A DNA stretch of 64,000 nt, taken from positions 16,290,018-16,354,017 of the forward strand of contig OX375872.1 of NCBI GenBank assembly GCA_947359465.1, in the 5' to 3' direction. Made by a program: the position numbers and the translations under genes. This DNA is from Metellina segmentata. Taxonomy: Eukaryota; Arthropoda; Arachnida; Araneae; Tetragnathidae. Under the pieces are notes generated by a model that had not been told where the DNA came from, did not search any database, and saw only the letters and a list, made by a program, of their open reading frames with translations. This document shows positions 44,501-54,984 of this stretch, one piece after another. Every line of letters starts with the position of its first letter. The first letter of the stretch is position 1.

Positions 44501-45720
44501 CACTCTAATGCAAAAAAAAGTTGCACCTAGAAGGAATTGTCAGGATGCAATTGTGTATTTACAAGGTTGGTAAAGTGCTTATGAATGAGTAAATGACTAA
44601 AATTTGAGACTGAAATATGCAAACTTTATTGAGAAAAATTAAGAAAAGTGGTATCACATTCAATATGGCGTATGACCGCCCTTATTCAAGACAATATGCC
44701 AAACGCCTTGGTAGTGAATCATAAGGCTCTTTATGAAGTCCTGCGACAATCCATCTCATGCTGCTTGAACCCCGTCACGTATTTCTAGCAGATTACGCGG
44801 TACGGGTGGAGTGGTGACATCTCTTCCAATGGCATCCCATATTTTCTCGATCGAGGACAGGTCCGGTGAGAATGGCGGCCATGGTAAGATATCGTTGTGT
44901 CGTAGACAAGCTCTAGAGATGGCAGCAATATTGGGTCGAGCATTGTCTTGTTGTAAAAGCGGGTGAACCTGTGAGTTCAGGAATGGGAACGTAACTGTCT
45001 GTAAAACTTGTACGTATCGCTGGCCTGTCAAAGAGCCCGTAACGAATACCAAAGGCGTTTTGGAATCATATGCAATTGAACTCCACACCATGACACCAGG
45101 TCTTCTGGACGTGTGGCACTGCACAACAAACCGTGAATCTTGGCGCTGATCACGTGCCTCCAAACACGCATTAGATTGTCGTCTCTACTCAGATAAAAGC
45201 AGGATTCGTCAGTGAGGACCACTAGAAGCCATTAGACGCCTAATGTCCTTCTGACACGACACCATTCCAGTCTTTGACGGATATGCAATGCTGTTAAAGT
45301 CAGTCGTCGTAACGGTCTACGTAAGTGTAGTCCCACGTCGTGAAGCCGTCGACAAATGGTGCGATGACTTATTGGATAATAGAGAGATCACACTGCCCGT
45401 TCGATGTCTGCAACAGTGGCTGTTGGATCAATACACGCATGTCTTACACCACGTCTATCCTCTCTCAGTCCGGTTTCTCTAGGCCTTCCTAAGCCTGGAT
45501 GACGCTGGCATGAGCCTTGCATTCGCCGCTGCCAACAGCGTGCAACTGTAACATCATTGCAACCAATATGTTGCGCAATCTGTCGATATGCCATCCACCT
45601 TCTCAGAGGCCAATTCCTCGGCTTCTGTCAAACTCTCGTTGTTGCTTAAATTGCTTGCGAACTTTTTCCGAGGCATAACTCAATGAGAAATGACATAGTC
45701 AACACAACAGCATGAGTCGA
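44501..45720 (-). mobile_element. Tc1-like transposon lacking one end
   Basis: The left terminal repeat starts CACTCTAATGCAAAAAAAAG after TA (44499-44500). No matching inverted end appears to the right of the transposase start, so the 5' end is deleted; the right limit given is approximate. Confidence 0.75.
44660..45676 (-). pseudogene. Tc1-like transposase, nearly full length, broken
   Basis: From ATG at 45676: MPRKKFASNLSNNESLTEAE, then in a shifted frame AYRQIAQHIGCNDVTVARCW (helix-turn-helix) and DLREDRR-like GLREDRRGVRHACIDPTATV. The core has LTDESCFYLSRDDNLMRVWR, HPLLQQDNARP and FSPDLSSIEKIWDAIGRDV. The end reads RDGVQAA, TGA instead of Trp, then DGLSQDFIKSLMIHYQGVW and TPY-stop at 44660. 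The total span of 1017 bp is a normal Tc1 transposase length. Confidence 0.84.
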
Positions 45721-45942
45721 AAAGAATTTGCTGCGCTACTGGATGTCCTTTTATGCCCCAGTATGCTTCGTGTTTGAGAGCTGCCCTGAGTGTGGCGCAT
45801 GCTCAAACGATACTGAAAATTTGATCATTTGCATCTCCAACGCAGATATACCACTCCTCCAAATTTCATTTATACCGGTCCACTCTTCCAAGGGCTTCCG
45901 CGTTCCTTATATTAGATTCATTTGGAAAGATTCTCTCTCTAT

Positions 45943-46374
45943 CGGTTGGTTGGTTGATTTGGGTTTTATGGCGCAAGGTCCAATAAAGGACAAGCTGCGC
46001 CAAACACAAGATGACATAATATTCAAAAGCAAGCAGGATAGTAAAAATAATTTAAAAAAGTCTACAAATATACAAGTATACAAATAAGGAATACAGTTTG
46101 CCAGAGCCAAAGTTTAAAAGGGTTTATTTAAGAGATACAATTAAAATATAGCGTATTATATATGCCATAAAAATCCAGAACGATGTAAAAAGGCAAAAAG
46201 TGATGAATGAGGTGGGTGATGCAAAAAATCAGATAAAATAGGCGATGTGTTAAAAAAATATTGGCAAAACCGTCCAAGACCAGAACAAGATGTTAAAATG
46301 TGACTAATGGAAAGAGGTGGTTGGCGATGTTGACACGATGGTGCGGTTTCGCCGACCAATACAAATCGACGAGT
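45943..46374 (-). mobile_element. 5'-truncated non-LTR retrotransposon with target duplication
   Basis: The perfect 14-bp duplication GATTCTCTCTATCG (45929-45942 and 46375-46388) bounds a 432-bp insert. On the minus strand it starts in the last coding part (LSISHILTSCSGLGRFCQYF, then NTSPILSDFLHHP and FAFLHRSGFLWHI-stop), continues through a short 3' UTR with TGCGCCATAAAACCC, and ends in (CCAA)n. The histidine-cysteine motif is the usual C-terminal end of LINE pol with RNase H. It defines this family's 3' end. Confidence 0.85.
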
Positions 46375-46388
46375 GATTCTCTCTATCG

Positions 46389-47581
46389 TTTTTTTATTAG
46401 ATTAAGATTCTTTGGAAAAGTATTCTGATTAATTTTCTTGGAATAGAATCCTTGGGAAAAATTATATTGGTCAAAAAGGTCAAGATGGTTAGAAATCAAG
46501 CAAAAAAGTCTGCACGTTGCAAGGTGGAAGTATGCGTAAGAGCCCTTCATAGTATTAAAACCGGCATTGAAAATTTTCTTTGGTAGTTTACCCTTATTGA
46601 GAATGTTGATAATTTGCAAACGCCATTCAACATTCTCGCCTATTGTTCCAAGCATAAGATCGTAAAGCGACAAACTAAGCCAAGAATGAAAAAGTACCTA
46701 CATAAACAAAAAACTAGTCATTTCCAACGCATTTATAGTAAGTTACGTAGATAAAAAAAAGCGAATTGATTCGTTTTATGCCCACTGATTCCATAAATAC
46801 CACAAAAATACGTCAGCAACATCCTCCTGACTTCAATGACAATACTTTTAGACATCGCACAATATCGCCATTTCATAAGAGGAGGTTCTTAACAAAAAAC
46901 GAAATGAGCATGGAAGACGTTCAAAAATCGATCATTAACTCGTCTGATCTTTGGATCACTTTGGCAATTCCCTCACTGAGTGGGTACCATTGAAAAGAAA
47001 TATTTTCTCCCCTAACGGATGAGATACTTCTTTGTAAAGACGAAATATTTCATCTATATATATATATAATATATACGCTATCCATACTTACAAAATCATA
47101 GCCATTCACCAATTGCTCAATGCTGCGTTAACTTTGGAATTTGTAGTTCTGAAAAGCTTTTTTTCCCTCGTGTTTTAAAGAAAACGGAAGTTTTATTCCT
47201 GATTCAGTGTTTGGGGAGTGATATATGTTGAGAAATCGAATTTTGTAATGTTTCCCAAATATTTGATGTTCTCTGAATTATAGAAATCCTGTTTGCTGAA
47301 TTGAGCAGTGACTGTATTTTCCACTTCTATGGACAGATGATATTATTTAGTACTTACGATACATATATAAGCTTGAAACAAGTGTAGAATATACATTTCA
47401 TCACGCTTTTGGTTCTTGTGAGATACCGAAAAATGATTACGGTCGACCAAATTTGTTTGCTTTCGAATCGTGATGTATATTTGAGAAAATTGTAAATAGT
47501 TATAAAATAATCTGTGTGATTGGTGAACAAATACTACTGCGAGGGATTATCTATAATTAACGCACATAATGTTAAAAAATG
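46389..47581. other. Unassigned AT-rich sequence
   Basis: Open frames at 46383-46673 (minus) and 46766-46993 (plus) have no recognisable domain. A TATATA patch lies near 47060. Confidence 0.35.
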
Positions 47582-47772
47582 GTTGGTTGGTTGGTGTCGT
47601 GTCATGGATAAAAAATAAATTTAAATAGGACCAAAGGTCCCATATACAGCATCTGCGATTTGAAGGTAATTTTCTTCATATAAGTCCTCCCGAGGATTGT
47701 CACTTATTTGCTGCAACTGCGCCAAAATAGGGGGACAGGTGAAAAGATGTTTGGATGTTAGTTCTATGTCTG
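47582..47772 (-). mobile_element. Second non-LTR retrotransposon 3' end
   Basis: The minus strand reads DIELTSKHLFTCPPILAQLQ, then ISDNPREDLYEENY and ADAVYGTFGPI-stop, a LINE pol C terminus with the histidine-cysteine motif but different in sequence from the 45.9-kb element. It is followed by a ~45-bp tail with GACACGACACCAACCAACC. Its coding side is fused at about 47775 to the palindromic mariner. Confidence 0.7.
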
Positions 47773-47849
47773 GGCAAATGTAAAAAATAATAATAATAAA
47801 AGCAATTAATGACAATATGAAACAGAAATGATAGTATTACCCATTTATT

Positions 47850-48200
47850 ACTTTTCCACAAAATTTCCATGCATATCGAGACATTTTTCCCAACAATGAA
47901 ACAGTTTGAAAATCCCGGTCTCATAAAACTTCGTCTGCTGCGAGAAGAGCCACCTTTGCACGGCCCGTTTGAGTGCCGTCGTCAGAGTCAAACTTCTTTC
48001 CGTCAAGAAGCTTCTTTATGGGTCCAAACAGATAGAAATCGAAGGGTGCCAGGTCCAGGCTGTATGGACGGTGCTCCAAAACTTCCCAACCGAAACCCTG
48101 CACTTTTTCACGAACTAGGCGAGATACATGCGGACGAGCGATGTCGTGCAGCAGTCGAATGTGTTGATTTGTCGCACTGCGCTTTGGACCAATAAAGAAG
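47850..48200 (-). pseudogene. mariner transposase C-terminal fragment
   Basis: The minus strand reads HIRLLHDIARPHVSRLVREK, VQGFGWEVLEHRPYSLDLAP, FDFYLFGPIKKLLDGKKFDS, then degenerates with frameshifts into the end of the gene. The second catalytic Asp (HDIARPH for HDNARPH) and the mariner HPPYSPDLAP-like block are recognisable. The part before this is absent. Confidence 0.75.
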
Positions 48201-48396
48201 TTCCTTGGCGGTAAGAAGTTTGATTGACGACGGCACTCAAACGGGCCGTGCGAAGGTGACTCTTCTCGCAGCCGACGGAGTTCTATGAGACCGGGATTTT
48301 CAAACTGATCCATCGATGGGGAAAATGTTTTAACATGCATGGAAATTATGTGGAAAAGTAATAAATGGGTAATACTTTCATTTCTGTTTCCTATTG

Positions 48397-49062
48397 CAGG
48401 CCTCGAAATAGATTTTTTTATACAGGTATACCTTGTGCAACTAAGTTTTTAAATTAGGTGCACAGATTATATTTTAGGTTCACATGTAAAAAACCGTAAT
48501 ATAAGAGCATTAATGTAATGTAAACTACTTTATTAGTTGGGTATGTTTAGATAGGTTAGTAGTAGATAGTAAATAAAAATATTTGAGCAATTTTTTTTTT
48601 ACCTGCGATAGTATTACTTACAAATATTCAGTCATCATCAGACATTGGAGGGCAATCAGAAACGTCTACGTTTTTGGCAGATCTTTTCCCATAAAGTGTA
48701 GTGTCCAACCTTCTTTTTGTATTTTTCCTCCATTGCAACACAGAATTTTCTGAATTGAGAGTATCTAAGGTCTCTTCGCTTAGATTAATAGTAAGTCGAT
48801 CATTAGATCAGCCAATGTATATAAACTCGTTATGGCCCAGCGATTTTGTTTTCGCATAGTGTGTATTTAGGAATTTTAATTACGTTCCTTTCGAGCGAGA
48901 GAAGTCGATACGAATATTTTGTTCAAACATGAAAATAACATAAAACATGTTTTCCCCACCCTTTTTTTAAGATTAGGTGCGCTGCGTGCACCTAATATTT
49001 AGGTGCACATTTTTATTTTCATGTGCACAGTGCACCTGTGCACCCGGGTATTTCGAGCCCTG
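48397..49062. mobile_element. Small hAT element (666 bp) nested in the mariner palindrome
   Basis: Ends CAGGCCTCGAAATA (left) and CAGGGCTCGAAATA (right, read inward). The perfect 8-bp duplication TCCTATTG is at 48389-48396 and 49063-49070. Removing it rejoins the mariner arm. Near the right end are many AGGTGCAC/GTGCACCT motifs (48965-49045), with a further copy near 48456, as expected of subterminal transposase-binding repeats. No complete transposase is present, so it is non-autonomous. Confidence 0.87.
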
Positions 49063-49111
49063 TCCTATTGTCATTAATTTCTTTTATTATTATTATTTTT
49101 TACACTACGTG

Positions 49112-49272
49112 CGTTACTTATTGATATTCCTTCGTATGTATAAAAAAGAGTAAAGTCGTGAGAGAGAAACGAAATATATAAATTACTTCTTTAAAAATTC
49201 TATAGAGGTTTTTACAGACGTTTTTCTTATAAAAAAAAGGGCCATATTTCCACAGGATTCAAAAGAAATTTT
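49112..49272. other. Spacer, nothing recognised
   Basis: AT-rich, no feature visible. Confidence 0.4.
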
Positions 49273-49460
49273 TATGGATTAGATTGGATTTTTGGGGTTT
49301 TATTACGCAAGGTCCAAGAACGGACAAGCTGCGCCAAATGTAAGATGAAATAAATAAAATCACTGTAAATATAAAAACATTATAAAAAGGTAGGTAAAAA
49401 GGTAAGTGTAAGTCTTACGCAAGAAATTTTGAAAAAGTAGTGCAATGCAACGATTAAAAC
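49273..49460 (-). mobile_element. LINE 3' UTR fragment, same family as 45.9 kb
   Basis: TTTTGGGGTTTTATTACGCA, then AGGTCCAAGAACGGACAAGC and TGCGCCAA correspond to the 3' end at 45943-46010. The tail is diverged and no target duplication is clear. Confidence 0.6.
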
Positions 49461-49510
49461 ATATTTATCAACATGGTAAAAATATGAAAAGTTGGGAAAT
49501 AATGGATGAC

Positions 49511-50125
49511 TTAAGGCGATTTGTTGGCATCTCGATTGGAAACGAAAACATTGCCAAGCGTTAGCAAAAATTATTATAGTTCTTCAATTACCAATGTAAC
49601 AATAGTTGTTGATCCTTGATAATTGTGTACGTACTTATACAAATTACTCGTACATTAGATTTGGTGCACGTTTCGTTAATTTTGAAGTTCTATTCAGTCT
49701 AAGTTATTTAATACAAACTCTCATTTGTGGTATTACTAATACAAGTTAAACAGTAGTTACTCTCACGGTCCTCAACACTAATATATGTTTGATGTTTTTA
49801 AGATAAAAAGTTAAAAAAAAAATCTAGGTGAGATAGGAGTTCCCGATAATGCAGCCATAATGGCCGACTTCACGAATTGTGAAGGTCATTTGTTAGAATC
49901 ACAATAGGAAACAAAGCTAACATTTGCCAAATATTAGCCAAAAATAGTTATATTTCTTCAATTACCAGTACAACAAAAGTTGCTAACCCTTGATAATTGC
50001 ATATGTACGTATGCCAATAGGATTAGATTTGGTGCACGTTTCGTGAATTTCGTTTCATTCAATTTATGAGTTGTTTAATACAAACGCTTCTGTTGCAATA
50101 TGAATGCAAACAAAAAAGCAGTGAC
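49511..50125. repeat. Diverged direct duplication (~255-bp units)
   Basis: 49511-49765 and 49868-50125 share, in order, a GGAAACRAA block, TTCTTCAATTACCA, CCTTGATAATTG, AGATTTGGTGCACGTTTCGT and TTTAATACAAAC. Spacing between blocks is conserved. The unit is not any element I recognise. Confidence 0.7.
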
Positions 50126-50168
50126 TCACATGTGCGATATATTAGAAACTCCAAAGTGTGGTTGATGC

Positions 50169-51411
50169 TTCTCTACTATGGCACTTACAGTAATGGGATT
50201 TGGGACACAAGTAGTCCTAATTTTTTGCAAATTTAGGGTCGCGGCGAATTTTGAAATTGAATCTAGAACATTTTTAAATGAATTTTATGAAATTTAATTA
50301 TTATTGTTTTCTTTAAAATAACAACAGCATTAAAGATCAGATTCTAAATTTTTTTTTCGCTTCCGTTTTCATTTTGCGTGGTGGAGGAATGATTTTTCAT
50401 AGCAGACGATAAAAAAACAAAGTTTTAACTTTAGTTATGTAGTTCTTTTTTCTATCTCCTAGTTCGTGAAAGATTGAGTAAAAATTTCAACGGATATGAA
50501 ACCGGCGAAAAATTTCACATTAGATCGATACCTAAAAATATTATTTTATTTAAATAAATAAAATTTTTAAATTGAATATCTTTTATATTTTCGCAAGAGA
50601 ATGTGACGTCGCGCCAACATTCGTGTTCCAAAAATAGACAGAGTGCATTTCCTGTCCTCTTACGATTTCTGCGAAAGAAAGCAAAGGAAATAAAAAAACA
50701 TTTTGGCTGGCATTATTTGGTTCTTTTTTTGTGAAATCGGGATCGTAAGAGATGTTTGAAAATTTCAACGGACTTGAAATCTGCGAAAAATTTGACACCA
50801 GATAGATATCTTATACGTTTGATTTTCTTTTAATAAATAATTTTTCAATTAATTATTTATATTTTCGCAAGAGATTGTGACGTCACGTCGAATTCCTATA
50901 TGGTTTGCGAAGCAAGCCAACATCACGGGCAACTCCGTTATGGCTGTTATAAAATTTGAAAAGCAAACCCTAGTTCATGAGATTCATATTAATTGGAATT
51001 CGCAGAGAATTAATTCCAATAGGCTACGAATTTCCATTTGTTCGCAAACAACACAACGGGCAACGCCATGATGGCTGTTATCGAATTCAGCCACATTTGA
51101 CTATGACGAGGCCATCACGGCGTTGCCCGTGGTGTTGGTTTGCGAAGCAAACCATAGTTCATAATATTCATAATTTGGTACAGGTAGTCCAACAGGTAGT
51201 CTCATCGTAGCACACAGGTAGTCCTAAAAGTGCCCCTCGAAGTCCCAATTTTAAAATCTAAAGTTTGTTTTAATGCAATAAATGGACATGGATAAAAAAA
51301 CACGTTCTTCAGAGTTTGTGTATTAGAGTTAACACAGGGAAATGTCGCGGTCATATTTTAGCTGTCGTGGTCGTATATGAAACACGAGCAGGGCCGGGTT
51401 TATCAGCTAGT
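50169..51411 (+). mobile_element. Helitron, longer relative of the 15.4-kb copy
   Basis: It starts TCTCTAC and passes at once into TATGGCACTTACAGTAATG, matching the 15.4-kb copy read on its own strand but lacking ~55 bp of the 5' end. The shared block (AATTTCAACGGA, GCGAAAAATTT, CAGATMGATA) occurs twice, at 50480-50545 and 50755-50815, each followed by TATTTTCGCAAGAGA and GTGACGTC. The likely 3' end is CAGCTAGT at 51405-51412. A perfect GGTTTGCGAAGCAAACC palindrome lies at 51145-51161. No Rep/helicase is encoded. Confidence 0.65.
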
Positions 51412-51458
51412 TATATATAAAGGCTGTTAAAAATTCGCAAACAGGAACTTCTAATGAT

Positions 51459-51640
51459 TTCGACGAGATATCTCGTCCACAAGATCTGACCAATTTTGCG
51501 AATAACGAGATACCTCGTCATCAAGATATTGACGATTTCTCGATGATGACGTGATCAAGATGTGATCAGTTTTCTAAAAACGAGGTACCTCGTTCATCAA
51601 GATCTAATCAATTTTACTAATGACGATATACGTCTTCGAG
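51459..51640. repeat. Array of ~42-bp units built on palindromes
   Basis: Repeated units carry a palindromic core (CGAGATATCTCG, ACGAGATACCTCGT, and the perfect AACGAGGTACCTCGTT) followed by TCAAGATCTGACCAATTTT-like sequence. About four units are recognisable. The same unit recurs inverted at 52020-52190 and singly at 53555 and 54200. Confidence 0.7.
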
Positions 51641-52019
51641 AAAACCACAGGAGGTTTAATAGTTATTCTTCAACTATGAAGTGAAGCGTATATCTGTTAG
51701 TGGTATAGGACAACCCAAGAATGAGCCCCGTTCGTATTTTGTCGTTGAAAAGAAAGGCTGGTAAAAAAAAGAATCGAAAAACAACTTTTTTGACAGTATT
51801 CCGGCTAGAATAATGCTAAAGTAATAATTTTTTTTTAAACATTACAAACATGTACGGAATGTGTAAGGATGTAAACTGGATGTAATTACTACAACACTCC
51901 AGTTATTGTTGTAATTGGGGGCGTGGCTCAGTGAGTTTGCCCACTGCGGTAGGAACTTACGATATTGTTCTCACTAACTCTCGTGGTGGTGTCTCCACAA
52001 GAGAGCTCTTGAGTAGAAA

Positions 52020-52190
52020 AACTAACCAGATCTTGATGGACGAGGTATCTCGCCTTTAGAACAAAACTGACCAAATCTTGATCTTATCATAATAAACAAA
52101 TTGATAATACCTCCATGCCGAGGTATCTTGTCATTAGATAAATGGGTCAGATTTTGAAGGACGAGATATTTCGTTAGAACCACACTGGGA
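52020..52190. repeat. Inverted relative of the 51.5-kb palindromic array
   Basis: CCAGATCTTGATGGACGAGG, TATCTCG and GGTCAGATTTTGAAGGACGA are reverse-complement forms of the 51459-51640 unit, so the pair frames ~400 bp (51640-52020) as a large inverted repeat. The centre has no recognisable gene. Confidence 0.6.
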
Positions 52191-52689
52191 GGGTAAAGAA
52201 AGAAAAACTGAGACATGAAAATCAACTCCCATGTAATAATTATTGTAATTCTGAAGTTATATCAAAAGTCAGACCTGGTCTTAATATGTACTACTTAACC
52301 CTGCTATAAACACAAATATTATTATTTACGATTGAATCTTTTCCTTAGTCTCCGAAATTATTTCCTGAATAAATATAAGTGTAGTGAACATGTTGAAATG
52401 TTAACTATTCATTGGACGTCAAGAACCAGAGAGAGAGAGAGAGACAAATAAGAAATTCCCGTGTCCAAAGCGAAACAAATAGGCACGAAGACTGTCATGA
52501 TTAGCCAATAGACGTATCATAGCAACATCTAAACTACAAGAACGTAGAATTAGGGACTGAATTAGCAACAGTCTTTGCTTCAGGTTCATATATCTCATTT
52601 TAGTATTAACACACTGAAAGGGTTCACACACATAATTCCACCTTGCAAGTTTAAAAATTCGTGTCCAATACAATCTTTCCATTATATGG
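52191..52689. other. No gene recognised; (GA)n tract
   Basis: A short GAGAGA run lies near 52430-52445; otherwise unassigned. Confidence 0.45.
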
Positions 52690-52870
52690 CAAGGATTATC
52701 TTAGGCAAAATGACCAGTAAAATCATTCCAAAAGATTCAATTCTGTGGAAAGGAGCAATAAAATATTTTCAAACAATTCTATTCTATGGAAAGGAGACCA
52801 ATAAAATATTTTCAGGGGATTATATTCTAAGGAAAAAGCATCCATATAAAGTTTCCAAATGACTCCATGC
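52690..52870. repeat. ~48-bp minisatellite, several degenerate units
   Basis: Units combine TTTCCAAANGATTCTATTCT with AAGGAAAGGANCAATAAAAT. The same unit occurs at 57890-57978 and 59336-59490, either side of the Tigger element. Confidence 0.7.
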
Positions 52871-53610
52871 TTAGGAAAAGCCGAATTTTCGCAGTACGAG
52901 GGAAAGTAAAAAATTATACAGTTAATTTTTGACTTACCCTCGCATCAGAGAGAGAGAGAGAGTTTTGTTGATGACGATATACCTTGTGGAGACAACCACC
53001 AATGGATTAATAAGTAATTAAAACTTAATAAGTAATAAAGCATTTTTCTCCACACAATACGAGTAATTTTTCTCTATAAATCTAAAATTTACGTATCCTC
53101 ACGCAGAAAAACCGTTTCATAAAGTAAATGAAATTATAAAAATTAATTTTTAGGTGTTAGCCATTTAATAAATCAAGGTTATAAAATAAATCCAAGTTTA
53201 AATTGTGCAATATGTCAAAACTTTAATTTCTTGCCTTCTCGTTCACCACAGATTAAAAAATAAATTAATTAAAGATTAAATTATTCGATAAATTAAAAAT
53301 TTCGAATTATTTAATAAGTCAAATTTAAAACATTGAAGTAAGCCACAGCTCAATTTCCCGCCTTCTCTGTACATCATACAGATCCAACAAAAACTTTTAA
53401 GAAAGAAACGAAAGCTTAAATTATTCAATACATTAAAGGTTTAAATTATTTAAAAAGTTTCAATTGTTCACTAAATCACTATCTTACATCTCTGGTCTTT
53501 TTTTTTCATTACATAGATACAAGAAAACCTTAAGAAACAATTTTCCCACCAATTGGATTAGACAAGATATCTCGCACATCGAGATATTGCTGATTCTTTA
53601 ATGACGACGG
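52871..53610. other. AT-rich sequence without recognisable genes
   Basis: Holds a GAGAGA tract near 52950 and a single palindromic unit (CAAGATATCTCGC) near 53560. Confidence 0.4.
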
Positions 53611-53893
53611 GGTTCCTGGTTCGAATCCGGGTGCGGGCATGGATGTTTGTAAGCGTATGGTGTAGAGGCGGCTGGTGCACCTTAAATCTGTCGTGGCCGA
53701 AAGTCCTCACGTTGGGTTGGCGTGGAAGTTTGGAGAGTGGGGTGCCAGCTCAGGTGTTGCTTCGTCATCTGACCGTGGTTCGAAATTACGAGGTGTTGTC
53801 GTCGGATCTTTCCCTTAAGGGACTGATCCCGGACCGTCGTCAATAGCCCGTTGTGTTGTTCTGGTACGACGTTAACTAAAATTACCATTACCT
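53611..53893 (+). repeat. SINE copy A, head mostly lost
   Basis: It begins at the tRNA box B region (GGTTCGAATCC) and runs through the body to the 3' tail ATTACCATTACC. Over about 280 bp it differs from copy C (54325-54600) at only about six positions that I can count, so the two are recent or were homogenised. Confidence 0.85.
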
Positions 53894-53929
53894 ATGACGA
53901 CGGGATTCCGATCTGGTCAGTTTTCTTCC

Positions 53930-54195
53930 AATGACGTCGCACAGAAGGGTCCAGGATCAGCCCGCGAAGGGAAAGATCTGAGAAACCACGTAATTTTTAA
54001 CCACGGTCAGGTGACGAGGCAACACCTGAGCTGGCAACCTACTCTCCAAACTTCCACACCACGCCAAAGTGAGGACATTTGAGGTCACGACATATTAAAG
54101 GTGCACCAGCCCCCTTTGTACACGACGGTCTTTTGTTGGATTCGAACTCGCAACCCTGCGGTTGCTAATCCGTTACTCTTCCAATCGGGTTTTCT
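53930..54195 (-). repeat. SINE copy B (reverse orientation)
   Basis: Reverse-complement SINE: CAGGTGACGAGGCAACACC, CTACTCTCCAAACTTCC, TGAGGACATT, GTGCACCAGCC and a box B-like GGATTCGAACTCGCAACC near 54140, ending in a tRNA-like head. It is more diverged than copies A and C. Confidence 0.75.
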
Positions 54196-54267
54196 AGTGA
54201 CTCGATATCTCGTTCATTAAAATCTGGCCAGTTTATGTAACGACACATTAGTTCTCCGAGACAAGCA

Positions 54268-54606
54268 ATGCCGACCAACCGGTATAGTGGTTAAGGTGTT
54301 AGCCTCTAGATAGGAAAGTTCCTGGTTCCAATCCGGGTGCGGGCATGGATGTTTGTAAGCGTATGGTGTAGAGGCGGCTGGTGCACCTTAAAACTGTCGT
54401 GGCCGAAAGTCCTCACGTTGGGTTGGCGTGGAAGTTTGGAGAGTGGGGTGCCAGCTCAGGTGTTGCTTCGTCATCTGACCGTGGTTCGAAATTACGAGGT
54501 GTTGTCCTCGGATCTTTCCCTTAAGGGACTGATCCCGGACCGTCGTCAATAGCCCGTCGTGTTGCTCTGGTACGACGTTAACTAAAATTACCGTTACCGT
54601 TACAGA
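54268..54606 (+). repeat. Full-length tRNA-headed SINE (copy C)
   Basis: The head has a box A (TAGTGGTTAAGG, 54281-54292) and box B (GGTTCCAATCC, about 54329-54339) at tRNA-like spacing, the two parts of a polymerase III promoter. The body continues with GGCTGGTGCACC, CCGAAAGTCCTCACG, TTGGAGAGTGGGGTGCCAG and CATCTGACCGTGGTTCG. The tail is tandem TTACCG rather than poly(A). It serves as the reference copy for the window. Confidence 0.88.
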
Positions 54607-54654
54607 GACAAGCAATAGGAGGGTTAACCAAAATGATTAAAACGCAGGTATGTA

Positions 54655-54966
54655 GTTGCATTAACGTCGCACTGGAGCAACACAAAGGGCTATTGGCGAC
54701 TGTTCGGGATCAATCTTGAAGAGAAAAATCCAAAGACCACGCTTCGTAATCTTAAACCACGATCAGATGACGAGTTTAACACCTGAGATAGCACCCTACT
54801 CTCCAAACTTAAACACCATGTCAATGTGAGGACTTTGAGGCCAACACTGATTCAACGTGCACCAGCCCCCGGGTATATGACGATCTTCTGATGGTCCAAG
54901 TTTTGAACTCGCAATCCTAGAGTTGCTAATCCGTTGCTCTTAAAACTGGGCTACCGCGGCCCTATT
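54655..54966 (-). repeat. SINE copy D (reverse, second head type)
   Basis: On the minus strand it opens GGGCCGCGGTAGCCCAGTTT with an AAGAGC box A region and a GCGAGTTCAAAAC box B, a different tRNA-like head from copy C, then joins the common body and ends at ACGTTAATG. Two head types on one body suggest two subfamilies. Confidence 0.75.
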
Positions 54967-54984
54967 CAATATGGAAAATTTAAA

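Larger units (their letters stand above)
47778..49111. mobile_element. Palindromic mariner derivative, split by a hAT insertion
   Basis: The left arm (47778-48020) reappears inverted as the right arm (48187-48396 plus 49063-49111). The outer edges of both read TGTAAAAAATAATAATAAT inward. Each arm holds the C-terminal end of a mariner transposase, so two C-terminal ends face outward around a unique centre (about 48020-48186). The right arm is interrupted by 48397-49062. Confidence 0.75.

Noticed and set aside
51917..51975. tRNA-like start GGGGGCGTGGCTCAGTGAG
   Set aside because: No matching box B or acceptor stem; likely chance or a very decayed SINE head.
54270..54340. tRNA gene
   Set aside because: Box A and box B are present, but there is no foldable acceptor stem of a mature tRNA and the sequence continues into the SINE body; it is a SINE head.
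53601..54615. Several overlapping open frames on both strands
   Set aside because: They fall inside SINE copies A and C and are identical between them only because the SINE is repeated.
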